A stretch of DNA of 64,000 bases from Flexivirga oryzae. Its GTDB lineage: Bacteria > Actinomycetota > Actinomycetes > Actinomycetales > Dermatophilaceae. Positions 38,024-50,335 of this stretch are shown one piece after another. Each line of letters starts with the position of its first letter. Position 1 is the stretch's first letter. Position numbers and translations under genes: made by a program. The notes under the pieces are model-generated. The model made no database searches. It saw only the letters and a list, made by a program, of their open reading frames with translations, and had not been told where the DNA came from. The stretch spans positions 186,001 through 250,000 of the forward strand of contig NZ_JACHVQ010000005.1 of assembly GCF_014190805.1 (NCBI RefSeq), written 5' to 3'.

Positions 38024-39409
38024 CTACTGCTGTGGCGGCTGCCCCTGGCCGGGTTGTCCCGGCTGGTATGGCGGTTGCTGCTGGGGCGAACCCTGGTGCG
38101 GAGCACCCTGCGGCGGCGCGGGCTGCTGGTGACCCGGCAGCTGCACACCCTGCGGCGGGTACTGCGGCGGCGGGCCGGCGATCTGCGGCTGCGCCTGGGT
38201 GGCCTCGATGTCGGGTGCGGGCTCCGCATCGTCCTCGTCGGGCTCCGGTGCGGATGTCGACGGGGGCAGCGCGGTCGACGGCCGCTGCGACCGGGCCGGT
38301 CGCGGCGGCCGGACGTCGTCCAGGTCCGTGGTCTGCCGGGCGACGGCCTCGGCAGCAGCGACGGCCTCAGCGACGGCCGGGTCGCGCTCCAGGGTGAACC
38401 AGTCGGCCACGTCCTCGTCATCGACGGGAGCACGCTCCTCCGCCGGCGGCATCTCGTAGCGGAAGGTGCCGTCGTCACCCTGGGCGCCGAACGACTTGGC
38501 GAAGCCCTGCAGCGCGGAGCCGAAGTCGCTCGGCACGACCCAGACCTTGCTCGCCTCGCCCTTGGCCATCTCCGGCAGCATCTGGAGGTACTTGTAGGCC
38601 AACAGTTCGGGGGTGGGTTTGCTGGACCGGATCGCGTTGAACGTCTTCTCGATCGCCTTGGCCTCGCCCTGCGCGTGCAGGTACTTGGCGGCGCGCTCGC
38701 CCTCGGCGCGCAGCACCTGGGACTTGCGGTCGGCCTCGGCCTCGAGGATCGCCGCCTGCTTGGCGCCCTCCGCGGCGAGGATCCGGCTCTGCTTGTCACC
38801 CTCGGCCGACTTGATCGCGGCTTCCCGGTGACCTTCCGCGGCGAGGATGGTCGCCCGCTTCTCGCGGTCGGCCTTCATCTGCTTCTCCATCGACTCCTGG
38901 ATCGACGGCGGCGGGAAGATCGACTTCAGCTCGACGCGGGCGACGCGCAGCCCCCAGTGGCCGGTCGCCTCGTCCAGCACCCCTCGCAACTGGGCGTTGA
39001 TGGTCTCGCGCGAGGTGAGCGTCTCCTCCAGCGTCATACCACCGACGACGTTGCGCAGCGTGGTGGTGGCCAACTGCTCGACACCGACGATGTAGTCGTT
39101 GATCTCGTAGACCGCCGACCGCGGATCGGTCACCTGGAAGTAGACGACGGTGTCGATGTTGACCGTCAGGTTGTCCTCGGTGATCACCGGTTGCGGCGGG
39201 AAGGAGACGACGCGCTCACGCAGGTCGACCCGGGCCCGGACCCGGTCGATAAACGGCATCAGCAGCGTCAGCTGCCCCGACACGGTCTTGGTGTAGCGAC
39301 CGAGTCGCTCGATCACCGCGGCCTCGGCCTGCGGGATCAGTGCCACGGATTTCGCGACGACCGCGATCACCAGGATCACGATCACCGCGACGACTATCAG
39401 GACTACCAT
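38024..39409 (-). CDS. SPFH/band 7 (stomatin-like, QmcA family) membrane protein
   Basis: Protein of 461 residues. One N-terminal helix (VVLIVVAVIVILVIAVVAKS) is followed by the band 7 domain (about 25-190, with VIERLGRYTKTVSGQLTLLM and DPRSAVYEINDY). Next is a coiled-coil region with AEG-x-K/R repeats (SRILAAEGAKQAAILEAEAD), and a long Pro/Gln-rich tail (about 390-461) that is unusual in length. SPFH proteins form large membrane cages and affect quality control by membrane proteases. Its start overlaps the NfeD stop by TGATG, the usual NfeD-stomatin pairing. Confidence 0.92.
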   Translation of the reverse strand: MVVLIVVAVIVILVIAVVAKSVALIPQAEAAVIERLGRYTKTVSGQLTLLMPFIDRVRARVDLRERVVSFPPQPVITEDNLTVNIDTVVYFQVTDPRSAVYEINDYIVGVEQLATTTLRNVVGGMTLEETLTSRETINAQLRGVLDEATGHWGLRVARVELKSIFPPPSIQESMEKQMKADREKRATILAAEGHREAAIKSAEGDKQSRILAAEGAKQAAILEAEADRKSQVLRAEGERAAKYLHAQGEAKAIEKTFNAIRSSKPTPELLAYKYLQMLPEMAKGEASKVWVVPSDFGSALQGFAKSFGAQGDDGTFRYEMPPAEERAPVDDEDVADWFTLERDPAVAEAVAAAEAVARQTTDLDDVRPPRPARSQRPSTALPPSTSAPEPDEDDAEPAPDIEATQAQPQIAGPPPQYPPQGVQLPGHQQPAPPQGAPHQGSPQQQPPYQPGQPGQGQPPQQ

Positions 39410-39840
39410 CAGTCATCTCCCCTTCTCACGACGGCCGTTGCGCCGTCGATGTCTTGGACGATCACGCTCTCGCCGGTGCGGAACGTGTCGTTCTCGTCCG
39501 CCGGGCGGGCCGACCAGATCTGTCCGGCGAGCCGCACCTGGCCGCCGTCGTTGCCGAACGCGCGGAGGACGGTCGCCTCCCGGCCGCGTAGCGCCTCGAT
39601 GCCGGTGGGGACCGTCGGGCTGCTCAGCAGGTGTCGTTTGAGCACCGGCCGCAGTCCGAAGACGAGACCCACCGAGACGATCGCGAACACGATCGTCGCC
39701 AGCCACAGCGGTGCTCCGATGAACATCGCGATGCCGGCGGCGATCGCTCCGCCGCCGATCATCAGCAGCACGAAGTCACCGCTGAGCGCCTCCGCGGCGG
39801 CCAGCAGCACCCCGCCCGCGAACCAGATCAGTGCCGCCAT
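39409..39840 (-). CDS. NfeD-like membrane protein
   Basis: Protein of 143 residues with three N-terminal helices (IWFAGGVLLAAAEALSG, FVLLMIGGGAIAAGIAMFIG, WLATIVFAIVSVGLVFGL) and a C-terminal OB-fold (GREATVLRAF, then GESVIVQDIDGATAVV). NfeD short forms act with stomatin-like proteins encoded next to them, as here. It is the first gene of the pair and lies back to back with the kdp operon across 186 bp. Confidence 0.9.
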   Translation of the reverse strand: MAALIWFAGGVLLAAAEALSGDFVLLMIGGGAIAAGIAMFIGAPLWLATIVFAIVSVGLVFGLRPVLKRHLLSSPTVPTGIEALRGREATVLRAFGNDGGQVRLAGQIWSARPADENDTFRTGESVIVQDIDGATAVVRRGDD

Positions 39841-39949
39841 GACGAGAGTCTTTCATGTATGCCGGGCCGCGGCGTGACCGCCATCACAAGTCAACGCCCC
39901 GGAAACGGGATTCCCCGTGTGGGTCCGCACGGGTGGAGGGGCCGCGGCC

Positions 39950-39992
39950 GTCAAGAACGCGTGAGGAAGCGTTAAGACCGCGTCAAGACCCC
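39950..39992 (+). promoter_or_regulatory. Predicted KdpE operator: four direct repeats one helical turn apart
   Basis: Four consecutive related words, GTCAAGAACGC (39950), GTGAGGAAGC (39961), GTTAAGACCGC (39971) and GTCAAGACCCC (39982), are spaced 11, 10 and 11 bp. Such direct repeats in phase with the helix are how OmpR/PhoB-family regulators like KdpE bind. The block ends 34 bp before kdpF. The -10 region is not obvious. Confidence 0.55.
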
Positions 39993-40026
39993 GACCTGAC
40001 CGGTCCGGCACGGGTTCGCTGGAGAC

Positions 40027-40113
40027 ATGACTGAATATGTCGTTGCGGGTGTCATCGCCGCGGCGTTGCTCGCGTACCTCGTCTACGCACTCGTCCACCC
40101 GGACAAGTTCTGA
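40027..40113 (+). CDS. kdpF: KdpF, small subunit of the K+-transporting ATPase
   Basis: A 28-residue membrane peptide, MTEYVVAGVIAAALLAYLVY and then ALVHPDKF, the size and sequence pattern of KdpF, which stabilises the KdpABC complex. It has a single helix and the typical charged end. GGAG lies two bases before the ATG, unusually close. Its TGA overlaps the kdpA ATG by one base. Confidence 0.9.
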   Translation: MTEYVVAGVIAAALLAYLVYALVHPDKF

Positions 40114-41755
40114 TGAGCGAGCAGGCAAGTGGGCTGTTGACCATCGCCCTCCTCGTGGCAGTGCTCGCCGTCGTGCACGTACCGCTCGGTGACTACATGG
40201 CGCGCGTGTTCAGCAGCGACAAGGACCTGGCGATCGAGCGTGCCTTCTATCGGGCCAGCGGCGTCGATCCCAAGTCGCAGCAACGCTGGTCGCGGTATGC
40301 CGTGTCGGTGCTGGCCTTCTCGGGCGTGAGCATCGTGGTGCTGTGGGCGCTGTGCACCTGGCAGGGGCGGCTCCCGCTGGACCGTGGCGCGTCCATGGAC
40401 TGGCACACGGCGATCAACACCGCGATCTCCTTCGTCACCAACACCAACTGGCAGAGCTACGCCGGCGAGGCGGGCGCGAGCGCCCTGCTGCAGGCGCTCG
40501 GGCTGGCCGTCCAGAACTTCGTCTCCGCGGCCGTCGGCATCGCCATCGCGGTCGCCCTCGTCCGGGGTCTGGTCGCGCACAAGACCGGCGTGGTCGGCAA
40601 CTTCTGGGTCGACCTGACCCGTGCCACGGTGCGCATCCTGCTGCCGATCGCGTTCCTCGGTGCCCTCGTCCTGCTGGCCGGAGGCGTGATCCAGGACCTC
40701 GCAGCGCCGCAGGTCATCGACACGATCACAGGCGGCCACCAGACGATCGAGAGCGGACTGGTCGCGAGCCAGGAAGCGATCAAGGAACTCGGCACGAACG
40801 GCGGCGGCTACTTCAACGCCAACTCCGCGCACCCCTTCGAGAACCCCAACGGCTTCACCAACTTCATCGAGATCCTGCTCATCCTGGTGATCCCGTTCTC
40901 ACTCCCTCGCACCTACGGCCGGCTGGTCGGCGACAAGCGCCAGGGCCTTGCCGTGCTCGGTTTCATGGCCTTCCTCTGGGCGGCGATGCTCGTCGTCATC
41001 ACCTGGGCCGAGCAGGCGGCGTCCACTGCCCCGACCGGTGCCATGGAGGGCAAGGAAGTCCGCTTCGGGGTCTGGGCGTCGTCGCTGTTCGCCAACTCCA
41101 CGACCGCGACATCGACCGGTGCCGTCAACTCGTGGCACGAGTCATTCAGCCCGATCGGCGGCGGTGGCGCACTGATCAACATGCTGCTCGGCGAGATCAC
41201 GCCCGGCGGCGTCGGTTCCGGGCTGTACGGCGCACTCGTGGTCGCCGTCCTCGCGGTCTTCATCGCCGGCCTGATGGTCGGCCGCACACCCGAGATCCTC
41301 GGCAAACAGGTGGGGCGCAAGGAGATCACGTATGCCGCGCTCTACTCGGTCACCACTCCGGCCCTGGTGCTGCTGGGTACCGCGACGGCGCTGGCGGTGA
41401 AGAGCGCGACGGGCGCCATATTCGCGACCGGGCCGCACGGGCTGACCGAGATCCTCTACGCCTACGCGTCCGCCTCGAACAACAACGGCTCCGCCTTCGG
41501 CGGGCTGAGCGCCGACCAGCCGTATCTCAACCTCACACTCGGCGCGTGCATGCTGCTCGGCCGGTTCCTGCCGATGCTGGCCGTGCTCGCCCTGGCCGGC
41601 TCGTTCGCGGCACAACGCCGTCGGCCGGCCACGGACGGCACGATGCCGACGCACACCCCGCTCTTCGGAGCATTGATGGTCGGCGTCGCCCTGCTGGTCA
41701 CCGGCCTCACCTTCCTACCCGTACTCGCGCTCGGGCCGCTCGCAGAGGCTTTGTC

Positions 41756-41759
<4 letters not shown>
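40113..41759 (+). CDS. kdpA: K+-transporting ATPase subunit KdpA
   Basis: Potassium-selective channel-like subunit of 548 residues with about ten helices. The pore motifs are visible: TNWQSYAGEAG, ELGTNGGGYFNANSAHPFEN (selectivity filter), and NNNGSAFGGL. It passes K+ from outside to the KdpB pump subunit. It starts one base into the kdpF stop and overlaps kdpB by GTGA. Together these overlaps suggest strict coupling of subunit amounts. Confidence 0.96.
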
Positions 41760-43828
<2,069 letters not shown>

Positions 43829-43834
43829 TCTCAC

Positions 43835-44413
43835 ATGGCAACCGCCTCACTCACCATCGGCCGGCAGTCGCTGGCGGCGGTGCGCATCTTCCTCGTCCTC
43901 ACCGTGCTGCTGGGCGTGCTCTACCCCGCAGCGGTCTGGGGTGTCGGCCGCATCGCATTCCACGACCAGGCGACCGGATCACTGATCCGCAGTAATGGCA
44001 AGGTGATCGGCTCGTCATTGATCGGCCAGCAGTTCACCGGCCGGCAATGGTTCCACGGTCGTGCCTCGGCCACGGACTACGCGGGCAACTCCAGCGCCGG
44101 CTCCAACCTGGCGGCGGACGACAAGCGGCAAGAGGCAACGGTCATTGCTCGCGAGAAGGCGCTGTCGCCGCTGGGTGGCACAACACCGGACGCGCTCACC
44201 ATGAGCGCGAGCGGCCTGAACCCGGACATCTCCCCGGCATACGCCCGGTTGCAGGCACCACGGGTCGCGAAGGCTCGCGGGGTGTCGGTCGCGCAGGTCC
44301 GCAGACTGATCGGGGACGCCACCACCGGACGCGCTGCCGGGTTCCTCGGCGCACCGAAAGTGAACGTGCTGCAGCTAAATCTCTCGCTGCAGCGCCTGGC
44401 CAGCGGACAGTGA
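43835..44413 (+). CDS. kdpC: K+-transporting ATPase subunit KdpC
   Basis: Accessory subunit of 192 residues with one N-terminal helix (RIFLVLTVLLGVLYPAAVWG). The outside domain has GQQFTGRQWFHGRASATDYA and the signature ALTMSASGLNPDISPAYARLQ, cited by its parts, followed by GAPKVNVLQLNLSL. KdpC raises ATP affinity of KdpB. It precedes kdpD by 6 bp. Confidence 0.95.
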   Translation: MATASLTIGRQSLAAVRIFLVLTVLLGVLYPAAVWGVGRIAFHDQATGSLIRSNGKVIGSSLIGQQFTGRQWFHGRASATDYAGNSSAGSNLAADDKRQEATVIAREKALSPLGGTTPDALTMSASGLNPDISPAYARLQAPRVAKARGVSVAQVRRLIGDATTGRAAGFLGAPKVNVLQLNLSLQRLASGQ

Positions 44414-44419
44414 CGAACG

Positions 44420-46951
44420 ATGGACAATCGACGTATGACGCGTGGCCGACTTCGCATCTACCTGGGGGCTTCACCCGGTGTGGGCAAGACCGTGAAGATG
44501 CTCCAGGAAGCTCATCGCCGGCAGCAACGCGGCACCGATGTCGTCGTCGGCATCGTCGAAACCCATGACCGCGCTTACACCGCCGAGCAGCTCGAAGGTC
44601 TGGAAATCGTTCCACCACGGGAGATCCAGCATGGTGGCACCACGTTGAACGAGCTCGACGTCGAGGCGGTCCTGCGGCGGCGGCCGGATGTTGTGCTCGT
44701 TGACGAGCTCGCGCACCGCACGATCGGCGGTCCGCACGAGCGTCGTTGGGAGGACATGGAGCAACTGCTGGAGGCCGGCATCGATGTGCTGTCGACTGTC
44801 AATGTGCAACACCTGGAGTCCCTGAACGACGCGGTCTCGCAGATCACCGGTGTCCGGCAGCAGGAAACCGTACCGGACGCTGTGGTCCGCGCCGCCGACC
44901 AGATCGAGCTGGTCGACATGACGCCAGAAGCGCTTCGCCGCCGCCTCGCCCACGGACACGTCTATCCCGCGGAGCGGGTCGATGCCGCGCTGGCCAACTA
45001 CTTCCGTGCTGGCAATCTCTCGGCATTGCGAGAGCTCGCGCTCCTCTGGACCGCCGATCGGGTGGACGAGGTGCTTGCCCGCTACCGCGATGACCACGAC
45101 ATCGAGTCGATCTGGCCGGTCCGCGAGCGGGTCGTCGTCGCGCTCACCGGCGGTCCGGAGCAGGAGACCTTGCTGCGCCGCGGCGCCCGCATCGCCGGCC
45201 GAGGTGCTGGGGGAGAGTTCTATGCCGTGCAGGTCGTCGCGGACACGGGTCTGCGCGATGTGAGGGTCGAATCCGCCGCCGCAACAAGGCAATTGGTGAC
45301 CGAGTTAGGCGGAACGATGCACACCGTCACCGGCTCGGACGTCGGAGGGGCGATCCTGGAGTTCGCTCGTGGGGTAAATGCGTCCCAGATCATCATCGGC
45401 GCGAGCCGCCGGACACGGTGGCAGCGGATCGCCGGCCGTGGTGTCGGCGACACCGTCGTCGACGGTTCCGGCGACATCGACGTGCTGATGGTCACTCACG
45501 AGCTGGCACACAGTGGCCGGCGACCGGCGGTCAGCTGGGGCGAGATCGGACGTGGTCGTGAAATCGCTGGCTGGTTGCTCGCCACGGTCGGCCTGGCGCT
45601 GCTCACGGCGATCCTCGACGTCACCGGTTCGTCGCATGCGTTGCCTCTTGAGGTCCTGATCTATCTCGCGTTCACCGTCGCGACCGCCATCGTCGGTGGC
45701 ATCTGGCCGGCGCTGGTCACGGCGGTGCTGGCAAGCCTGTCGCTCAACTGGTTCTTCGCGCCACCGACCGGCACACTCACGATCAATCATCCGCAGAACG
45801 CCGTGGCCCTGCTCGTCTTCGTGATCGTCGCCGCCTCGGTCGCGTCCGTCGTGCATCTGTCCGCCCGACGTGCGGCGCAATCGGTTGCCGCTGAATACGA
45901 CTCCCGCGTGTTGGCGGAACTCACGCACTCGCTGCTCGCCGTCAAGGACCCGTTGCCGGAGTTGCTGGCGCAGGCACGTGACATCTTCGCCACCGACGGT
46001 GCGGCGATCGTTCGCACCACCCACACAGGGGTGCCCGGACAGATCGTGGTTCTCAGCGGTACCGTCCCGCTGGCCGACCTGGACGCCCGGCTGAGCCGCG
46101 TTCGTGTCGACGACGAGCACCAATTGGTGCTCGAAGGCGATGTCGTGGACGCCGGCCGGCAGCGGCTGATGGAGGCATACGCGAGCGTGGCAGCAGCGAT
46201 CCTCCATCGCAACGAACTCGCACTCCAGGCCGCGGCCGCTGCCGGACTGGCGAAGGACAACCGCTCGCGGGCGGCACTGCTCGCCGCCGTCTCCCATGAC
46301 TTGCGCACGCCCCTGGCCGCGATCAAGGCTGGAGTGTCCAGCCTACGCAGCACGGATATAGAGCTGTCCGCCGAAGATCAGCGTGAACTGCTGGAAACCG
46401 TTGAGGATGCTACGGATCGGTTGGACGATCTGATCGAGAACCTGCTCGACATGTCGCGGATCCAGTCGGGCAACATCACCGCCCGCACAGACGACGTGCT
46501 GGTTGCCGACATGGTGGCGGCAACGTTGCGCACCCTCAGTGCTCCGGACCGGGTCCACCCGTGGCTGCCAGACCCGCAGATCAGCGTCCTGGCCGACGCC
46601 GGCCTGGTGGAGCGGGTGCTGGCGAACTTGTTGGAGAACGCCCTGCGCTACTCTCCCGGCCGCCAGGAGGTCGTGCTCACCGCCGAACGCCTGGGCCGCT
46701 GGGTCGAGTTGCGCGTCATGGACCGGGGCCCCGGCGTGCCGGAGTCGGAGCGGACCGGTATTTTCGCGCCGTTCCAGCGGTACGGCGACGGTCACCGCGG
46801 CGACGGTGTCGGCCTCGGGCTCGCCGTGTCGAAAGGGCTCACCGAGGCCATGGACGGCACGCTGGAGGCCGAGGACACACCCGGCGGCGGCCTCACCATG
46901 TGCGTGCGGCTGCCCGTCGCCGGACAAAGCGCTATGACGCGAGGGGCGTGA
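44420..46951 (+). CDS. kdpD: Sensor histidine kinase KdpD
   Basis: Potassium sensor of 843 residues (or 838 from the ATG at 44435). The N-terminal KdpD domain (about 10-220) has the Walker A-like GASPGVGKT and VDELAHRTI motifs; a USP-like domain (about 235-365) follows, then four membrane helices (about 390-490), a GAF-like region, phosphoacceptor His626 (AAVSHDLRTPLAAIK) and the ATPase domain. It phosphorylates KdpE when K+ is low. TGATG joins it to kdpE. Confidence 0.96.
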   Translation: MDNRRMTRGRLRIYLGASPGVGKTVKMLQEAHRRQQRGTDVVVGIVETHDRAYTAEQLEGLEIVPPREIQHGGTTLNELDVEAVLRRRPDVVLVDELAHRTIGGPHERRWEDMEQLLEAGIDVLSTVNVQHLESLNDAVSQITGVRQQETVPDAVVRAADQIELVDMTPEALRRRLAHGHVYPAERVDAALANYFRAGNLSALRELALLWTADRVDEVLARYRDDHDIESIWPVRERVVVALTGGPEQETLLRRGARIAGRGAGGEFYAVQVVADTGLRDVRVESAAATRQLVTELGGTMHTVTGSDVGGAILEFARGVNASQIIIGASRRTRWQRIAGRGVGDTVVDGSGDIDVLMVTHELAHSGRRPAVSWGEIGRGREIAGWLLATVGLALLTAILDVTGSSHALPLEVLIYLAFTVATAIVGGIWPALVTAVLASLSLNWFFAPPTGTLTINHPQNAVALLVFVIVAASVASVVHLSARRAAQSVAAEYDSRVLAELTHSLLAVKDPLPELLAQARDIFATDGAAIVRTTHTGVPGQIVVLSGTVPLADLDARLSRVRVDDEHQLVLEGDVVDAGRQRLMEAYASVAAAILHRNELALQAAAAAGLAKDNRSRAALLAAVSHDLRTPLAAIKAGVSSLRSTDIELSAEDQRELLETVEDATDRLDDLIENLLDMSRIQSGNITARTDDVLVADMVAATLRTLSAPDRVHPWLPDPQISVLADAGLVERVLANLLENALRYSPGRQEVVLTAERLGRWVELRVMDRGPGVPESERTGIFAPFQRYGDGHRGDGVGLGLAVSKGLTEAMDGTLEAEDTPGGGLTMCVRLPVAGQSAMTRGA

Positions 46952-47625
46952 TGACCAGAGTGCTGGTAGTTGACGACGAGCCCGCCCTGGTGCGAACACT
47001 CAGCATCAATCTGCGCGCGCGGGATTACGAGGTGGAGCATGCCTTCGACGGCCGCACCGCGGTGCAGTGTGTTGCCGAGGACGAGCCGGATGTGATGGTG
47101 CTCGATCTGGGCCTGCCGGACCTGGACGGGGTCGAGGTCATCCGGCGGGTGCGACAGATCAGCGAGCTGCCGATCATCGTCCTGTCCGCGCGGCACGGCG
47201 GTGACGACAAGGTGGAGGCGCTGGACGGAGGTGCCGACGACTATGTAACCAAGCCCTTCGGCATCGACGAACTGCTGGCGCGACTACGCGCCATCCGGCG
47301 CCGGACGGGTGCGAGTGCGCATCCGGAGCCGGTCATCACCGAGCACTTCTCTCTCGACTTCTCCGAGCGCATCGCAAGCAAGGGTGGGGTTGCCGTCCGG
47401 CTGACCCCGACCGAATGGCATCTGCTCGAGGTCCTCGCCGTACAGCCGGGCCACTTGGTGCCCCAGCGGGAGCTGCTCCGTCAGGTTTGGGGTCCCGGGT
47501 ACGAGAGCGACACCAACTACCTTCGGGTCTATGTCGCGGGTTTGCGCCGGAAGCTGGAGCCGACACCTGCGCGGCCGCGGTATCTGCTCACCGACTCCGG
47601 GCAGGGGTACCGGCTTGTTCTCTGA
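46951..47625 (+). CDS. kdpE: Response regulator KdpE (OmpR family)
   Basis: Regulator of 224 residues. Receiver domain: acidic pair DDE at 8-10, phosphorylated Asp52 (MVLDLGLPD), Lys in YVTKPFG. The C-terminal winged helix (LTPTEWHLLEVLAVQPGHLV, TNYLRVYVAGLRRKL) binds direct repeats such as those upstream of kdpF. It starts one base into the kdpD stop and its last 11 bases overlap the kup start. Confidence 0.96.
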   Translation: MTRVLVVDDEPALVRTLSINLRARDYEVEHAFDGRTAVQCVAEDEPDVMVLDLGLPDLDGVEVIRRVRQISELPIIVLSARHGGDDKVEALDGGADDYVTKPFGIDELLARLRAIRRRTGASAHPEPVITEHFSLDFSERIASKGGVAVRLTPTEWHLLEVLAVQPGHLVPQRELLRQVWGPGYESDTNYLRVYVAGLRRKLEPTPARPRYLLTDSGQGYRLVL

Positions 47626-49519
47626 ACGCCGAGCCCACCAGGGGCGTCGTGCAGGCTTCTGGACGCTGGCGGTCGGCGCAATGGGCGTGGTCTTCGGCGA
47701 CATCGGCACCAGCCCGCTCTACTCGCTGCAGACGGTTTTCTCGATCGACCACAACACGGTGCGCACGACGCCCGGTGATGTGTACGGCGTGGTCTCGCTG
47801 GTCTTCTGGTCGGTCACCGTCGTCGTCAGCATCAAGTACGTCAGCCTGATCCTGCGCGCAGACAACGACGGCGAGGGCGGCATCATGGCACTGGCTGCCC
47901 TCGTCCGCCGGCACGTGCGGCCGGGTGGTCGGCGGTTCGGTCTGGTGATGCTGCTGGGCGTGCTCGGCGCGTCGCTCTTCTACGGTGACAGCGTCATCAC
48001 GCCGGCGATCTCGGTCATGTCGGCGATCGAGGGCCTCGAGGTGCCGGCGCCCGGTCTTGCTGAATGGGTCGTCCCGCTCGGCGCCGTCATCATCACAGCG
48101 CTGTTCCTGGTGCAGCGGTTCGGAACGGCGATCGTCGGTCGCTTCTTCGGGCCGGTGATGATCCTGTGGTTCCTGGTCATCGGGGTGTTGGGGCTGGCCA
48201 AGATCATTCCGGATCCGGGTGTCATCAAAGGTCTTTCACCGACCTACGCACTCGCCTTCCTCTTCGATCGCCCGTTCGTGGCCTTCATCGCCATGGGTGC
48301 GGTGGTGCTGTCGATCACCGGTGCCGAGGCGCTGTATGCCGACATGGGTCATTTCGGCAAGGCACCTATCCGCAGGTCGTGGTTCGCGCTGGTCTTTCCG
48401 TGCCTGACGCTGAACTATCTGGGCCAGGCGGCGCTGATCCTGCGGAGGCCGACAGCGGTGCGCAATCCGTTCTTCCTCCTGGCGCCGTCCTGGATGCAGT
48501 GGCCGCTCGTGGTGCTCGCGACCGCGGCCACGGTCATCGCTTCTCAGGCGGTCATCTCCGGCGCCTATTCGGTGTCGCGACAAGCGGAGCGGCTCGGTTA
48601 TCTGCCGCGGCTGACCGTCCGGCACACGTCACAGAGCGAAGGAGGCCAGATCTACCTGCCGGCGGTCAACTGGATCCTGTTCGCCGGGGTGATGGTGCTC
48701 CTGCTGTCCTTCCGGTCCTCCGCGCGGCTCGCCACGGCATACGGGCTGGCGGTGACCGGGACCTTCCTGCTCACCACGACCCTCTTCCTGCTGTATGCCG
48801 ACTCGGCCTGGCACTGGTCCCGGCGCCGACTGATCTTGGTCGGGTTGTTGTTCGGAATCCTCGAGATCATCTACTTCGCCGCAAATCTGACCAAGATCGT
48901 GCACGGCGGCTGGCTGCCGATCCTCATCGCAGTCGCGGTGGCGACGTGCATGATCACCTGGCGCAAGGGTGGTCGAGTCGTGACGGAGCACCGGACCGCG
49001 AAGGAGGGCTCGCTGGGCCAGTTCGTCGACTGGCTGGACCAACACGAGCCGACCCGGGTGCCGGGGACTGCCGTGTTCCTCCACCCCGACCTGCCCACCG
49101 TGCCGCTGGCGCTGCGCGAGAACGCCGCCGTCAATCACGTCCTGCACGAGCATGTTGTCATCGTCTCGGCGATCTCGCACAACGTGCCGCACATCAGGGG
49201 CAGGGGCCGGGTGGAGCTCGAGGCGATCGGTCGCGAGTCCGACCGCATCACCCGGGTCCGGCTGCACTTCGGCTTCCAGGACGACCAGGACGTACCGGCA
49301 GCATTGCGGCTTGCGCGCGACCGCGGGGTCGATGTCGATCCTGAGGCGGCGTACTACTTCCTGTCGCGGATCACCCTGCACCGCGGGACGGCGCCAGTCA
49401 TGCCTACCTGGCGCAAGCGGCTGTTCCTGGCGATGGCGCACAACGCGGCGAACCCCACCGACTACTACCGGCTGCCGGAGGAGCGCACCGTCATCATGGG
49501 CGCCCAGGTGAAGTTCTGA
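47615..49519 (+). CDS. kup: Kup/TrkD-family potassium uptake protein
   Basis: K+:H+ symporter of 634 residues with 12 helices, close to the usual Kup length. Conserved FGDIGTSPLYSLQTVF, the NDGEGGIMAL loop, GDSVITPAISVMSAIEGLEV and the SITGAEALYADMGHFG motif are present; a cytoplasmic C-terminal domain of about 190 residues follows. The best start is TTG at 47615, inside the end of kdpE, with AGGGG 7 bases upstream. Joining kup to kdpFABCDE puts high- and moderate-affinity K+ uptake in one transcript. Confidence 0.93.
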   Translation: MFSERRAHQGRRAGFWTLAVGAMGVVFGDIGTSPLYSLQTVFSIDHNTVRTTPGDVYGVVSLVFWSVTVVVSIKYVSLILRADNDGEGGIMALAALVRRHVRPGGRRFGLVMLLGVLGASLFYGDSVITPAISVMSAIEGLEVPAPGLAEWVVPLGAVIITALFLVQRFGTAIVGRFFGPVMILWFLVIGVLGLAKIIPDPGVIKGLSPTYALAFLFDRPFVAFIAMGAVVLSITGAEALYADMGHFGKAPIRRSWFALVFPCLTLNYLGQAALILRRPTAVRNPFFLLAPSWMQWPLVVLATAATVIASQAVISGAYSVSRQAERLGYLPRLTVRHTSQSEGGQIYLPAVNWILFAGVMVLLLSFRSSARLATAYGLAVTGTFLLTTTLFLLYADSAWHWSRRRLILVGLLFGILEIIYFAANLTKIVHGGWLPILIAVAVATCMITWRKGGRVVTEHRTAKEGSLGQFVDWLDQHEPTRVPGTAVFLHPDLPTVPLALRENAAVNHVLHEHVVIVSAISHNVPHIRGRGRVELEAIGRESDRITRVRLHFGFQDDQDVPAALRLARDRGVDVDPEAAYYFLSRITLHRGTAPVMPTWRKRLFLAMAHNAANPTDYYRLPEERTVIMGAQVKF

Positions 49520-49531
49520 GGCGCTGCGCGG

Positions 49532-50335
49532 TCAGCGGCCCTCGAAGACCGGCTTCTCCTTGGCGAGGAACGCGTCGACGGCCGCCTTGTGGTCCCGGGT
49601 GCCGCCGGTGAGGTTCATCAGGTCACCCTCGTGCGCCAGCGACTCGGCGAGCGTGTGCGTGGCCGAGAACTCCACGGCGCGCCGGATGGCGCCATACGCC
49701 TTGGTGGGGCCGGCCGCCAGCCGCGCCGCCAGTTCGTGCACGGTGCCCTCGTAGTCGTCGGCGGGCACGACCTGGGTCGCCAGCCCCAGCGACAGCGCCT
49801 CGTCGGCCTTGACCGTGCGCGGCATCAACAGCAGTTCCTTGGCCTTGGCGACCCCGACCAGCCGCGGCAGCCAGAACGACGAACCCGAGTCGCTGGACAG
49901 GGCGATGCCGGTGAATGCCAGGTTGAACCCGGCCGACTCGTGCAGGATCCGCAGGTCGGCCGCGAATGCGAACGCCGCACCCGCACCGGCCGCGACACCG
50001 TTGACCGCCGCGATCACCGGCTTGTCCATCGTCGACAGCAGCGTGACGATCGGGTTGTAGTGATCGGGCACGGTGGTGAACAGCCGCTCCGCGCCCTCGG
50101 CGAGCAGGCCGACGTGCTCCTTGAGGTCCTGCCCCACGCAGAAGGCACGTCCGGTGCCGGTGAGCACGACGCACCGGACCGTGTCGTCTTCGGCCACCTC
50201 CTGGAGGTCGGCGAGCAGGGCCTCCTTGGTCGCCAGATCCAGCGCGTTCATCGCATCCGGCCGGTTGAGCCGCACGACGGCGACGCCGTCCGCCTTCTCG
50301 GTGACGACGGGAGCGGGGGCGGACGACTCGGTCAT
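49532..50335 (-). CDS. Enoyl-CoA hydratase/isomerase-family protein
   Basis: Crotonase-fold enzyme of 267 residues. CoA-binding GRAFCVGQDLKEH and the oxyanion-hole loop AAVNGVAAGAGAAFAFAADL are present, as is IALSSDSGSSFWLPRLVG. In classic hydratases two Glu act; here the second position region reads SSDSGSSFWLP, with Asp near that place, as in isomerase or ring-opening members, so hydration is not certain. The ATG at 50335 is used. It converges on kup with only 12 bp between stops. Confidence 0.85.
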   Translation of the reverse strand: MTESSAPAPVVTEKADGVAVVRLNRPDAMNALDLATKEALLADLQEVAEDDTVRCVVLTGTGRAFCVGQDLKEHVGLLAEGAERLFTTVPDHYNPIVTLLSTMDKPVIAAVNGVAAGAGAAFAFAADLRILHESAGFNLAFTGIALSSDSGSSFWLPRLVGVAKAKELLLMPRTVKADEALSLGLATQVVPADDYEGTVHELAARLAAGPTKAYGAIRRAVEFSATHTLAESLAHEGDLMNLTGGTRDHKAAVDAFLAKEKPVFEGR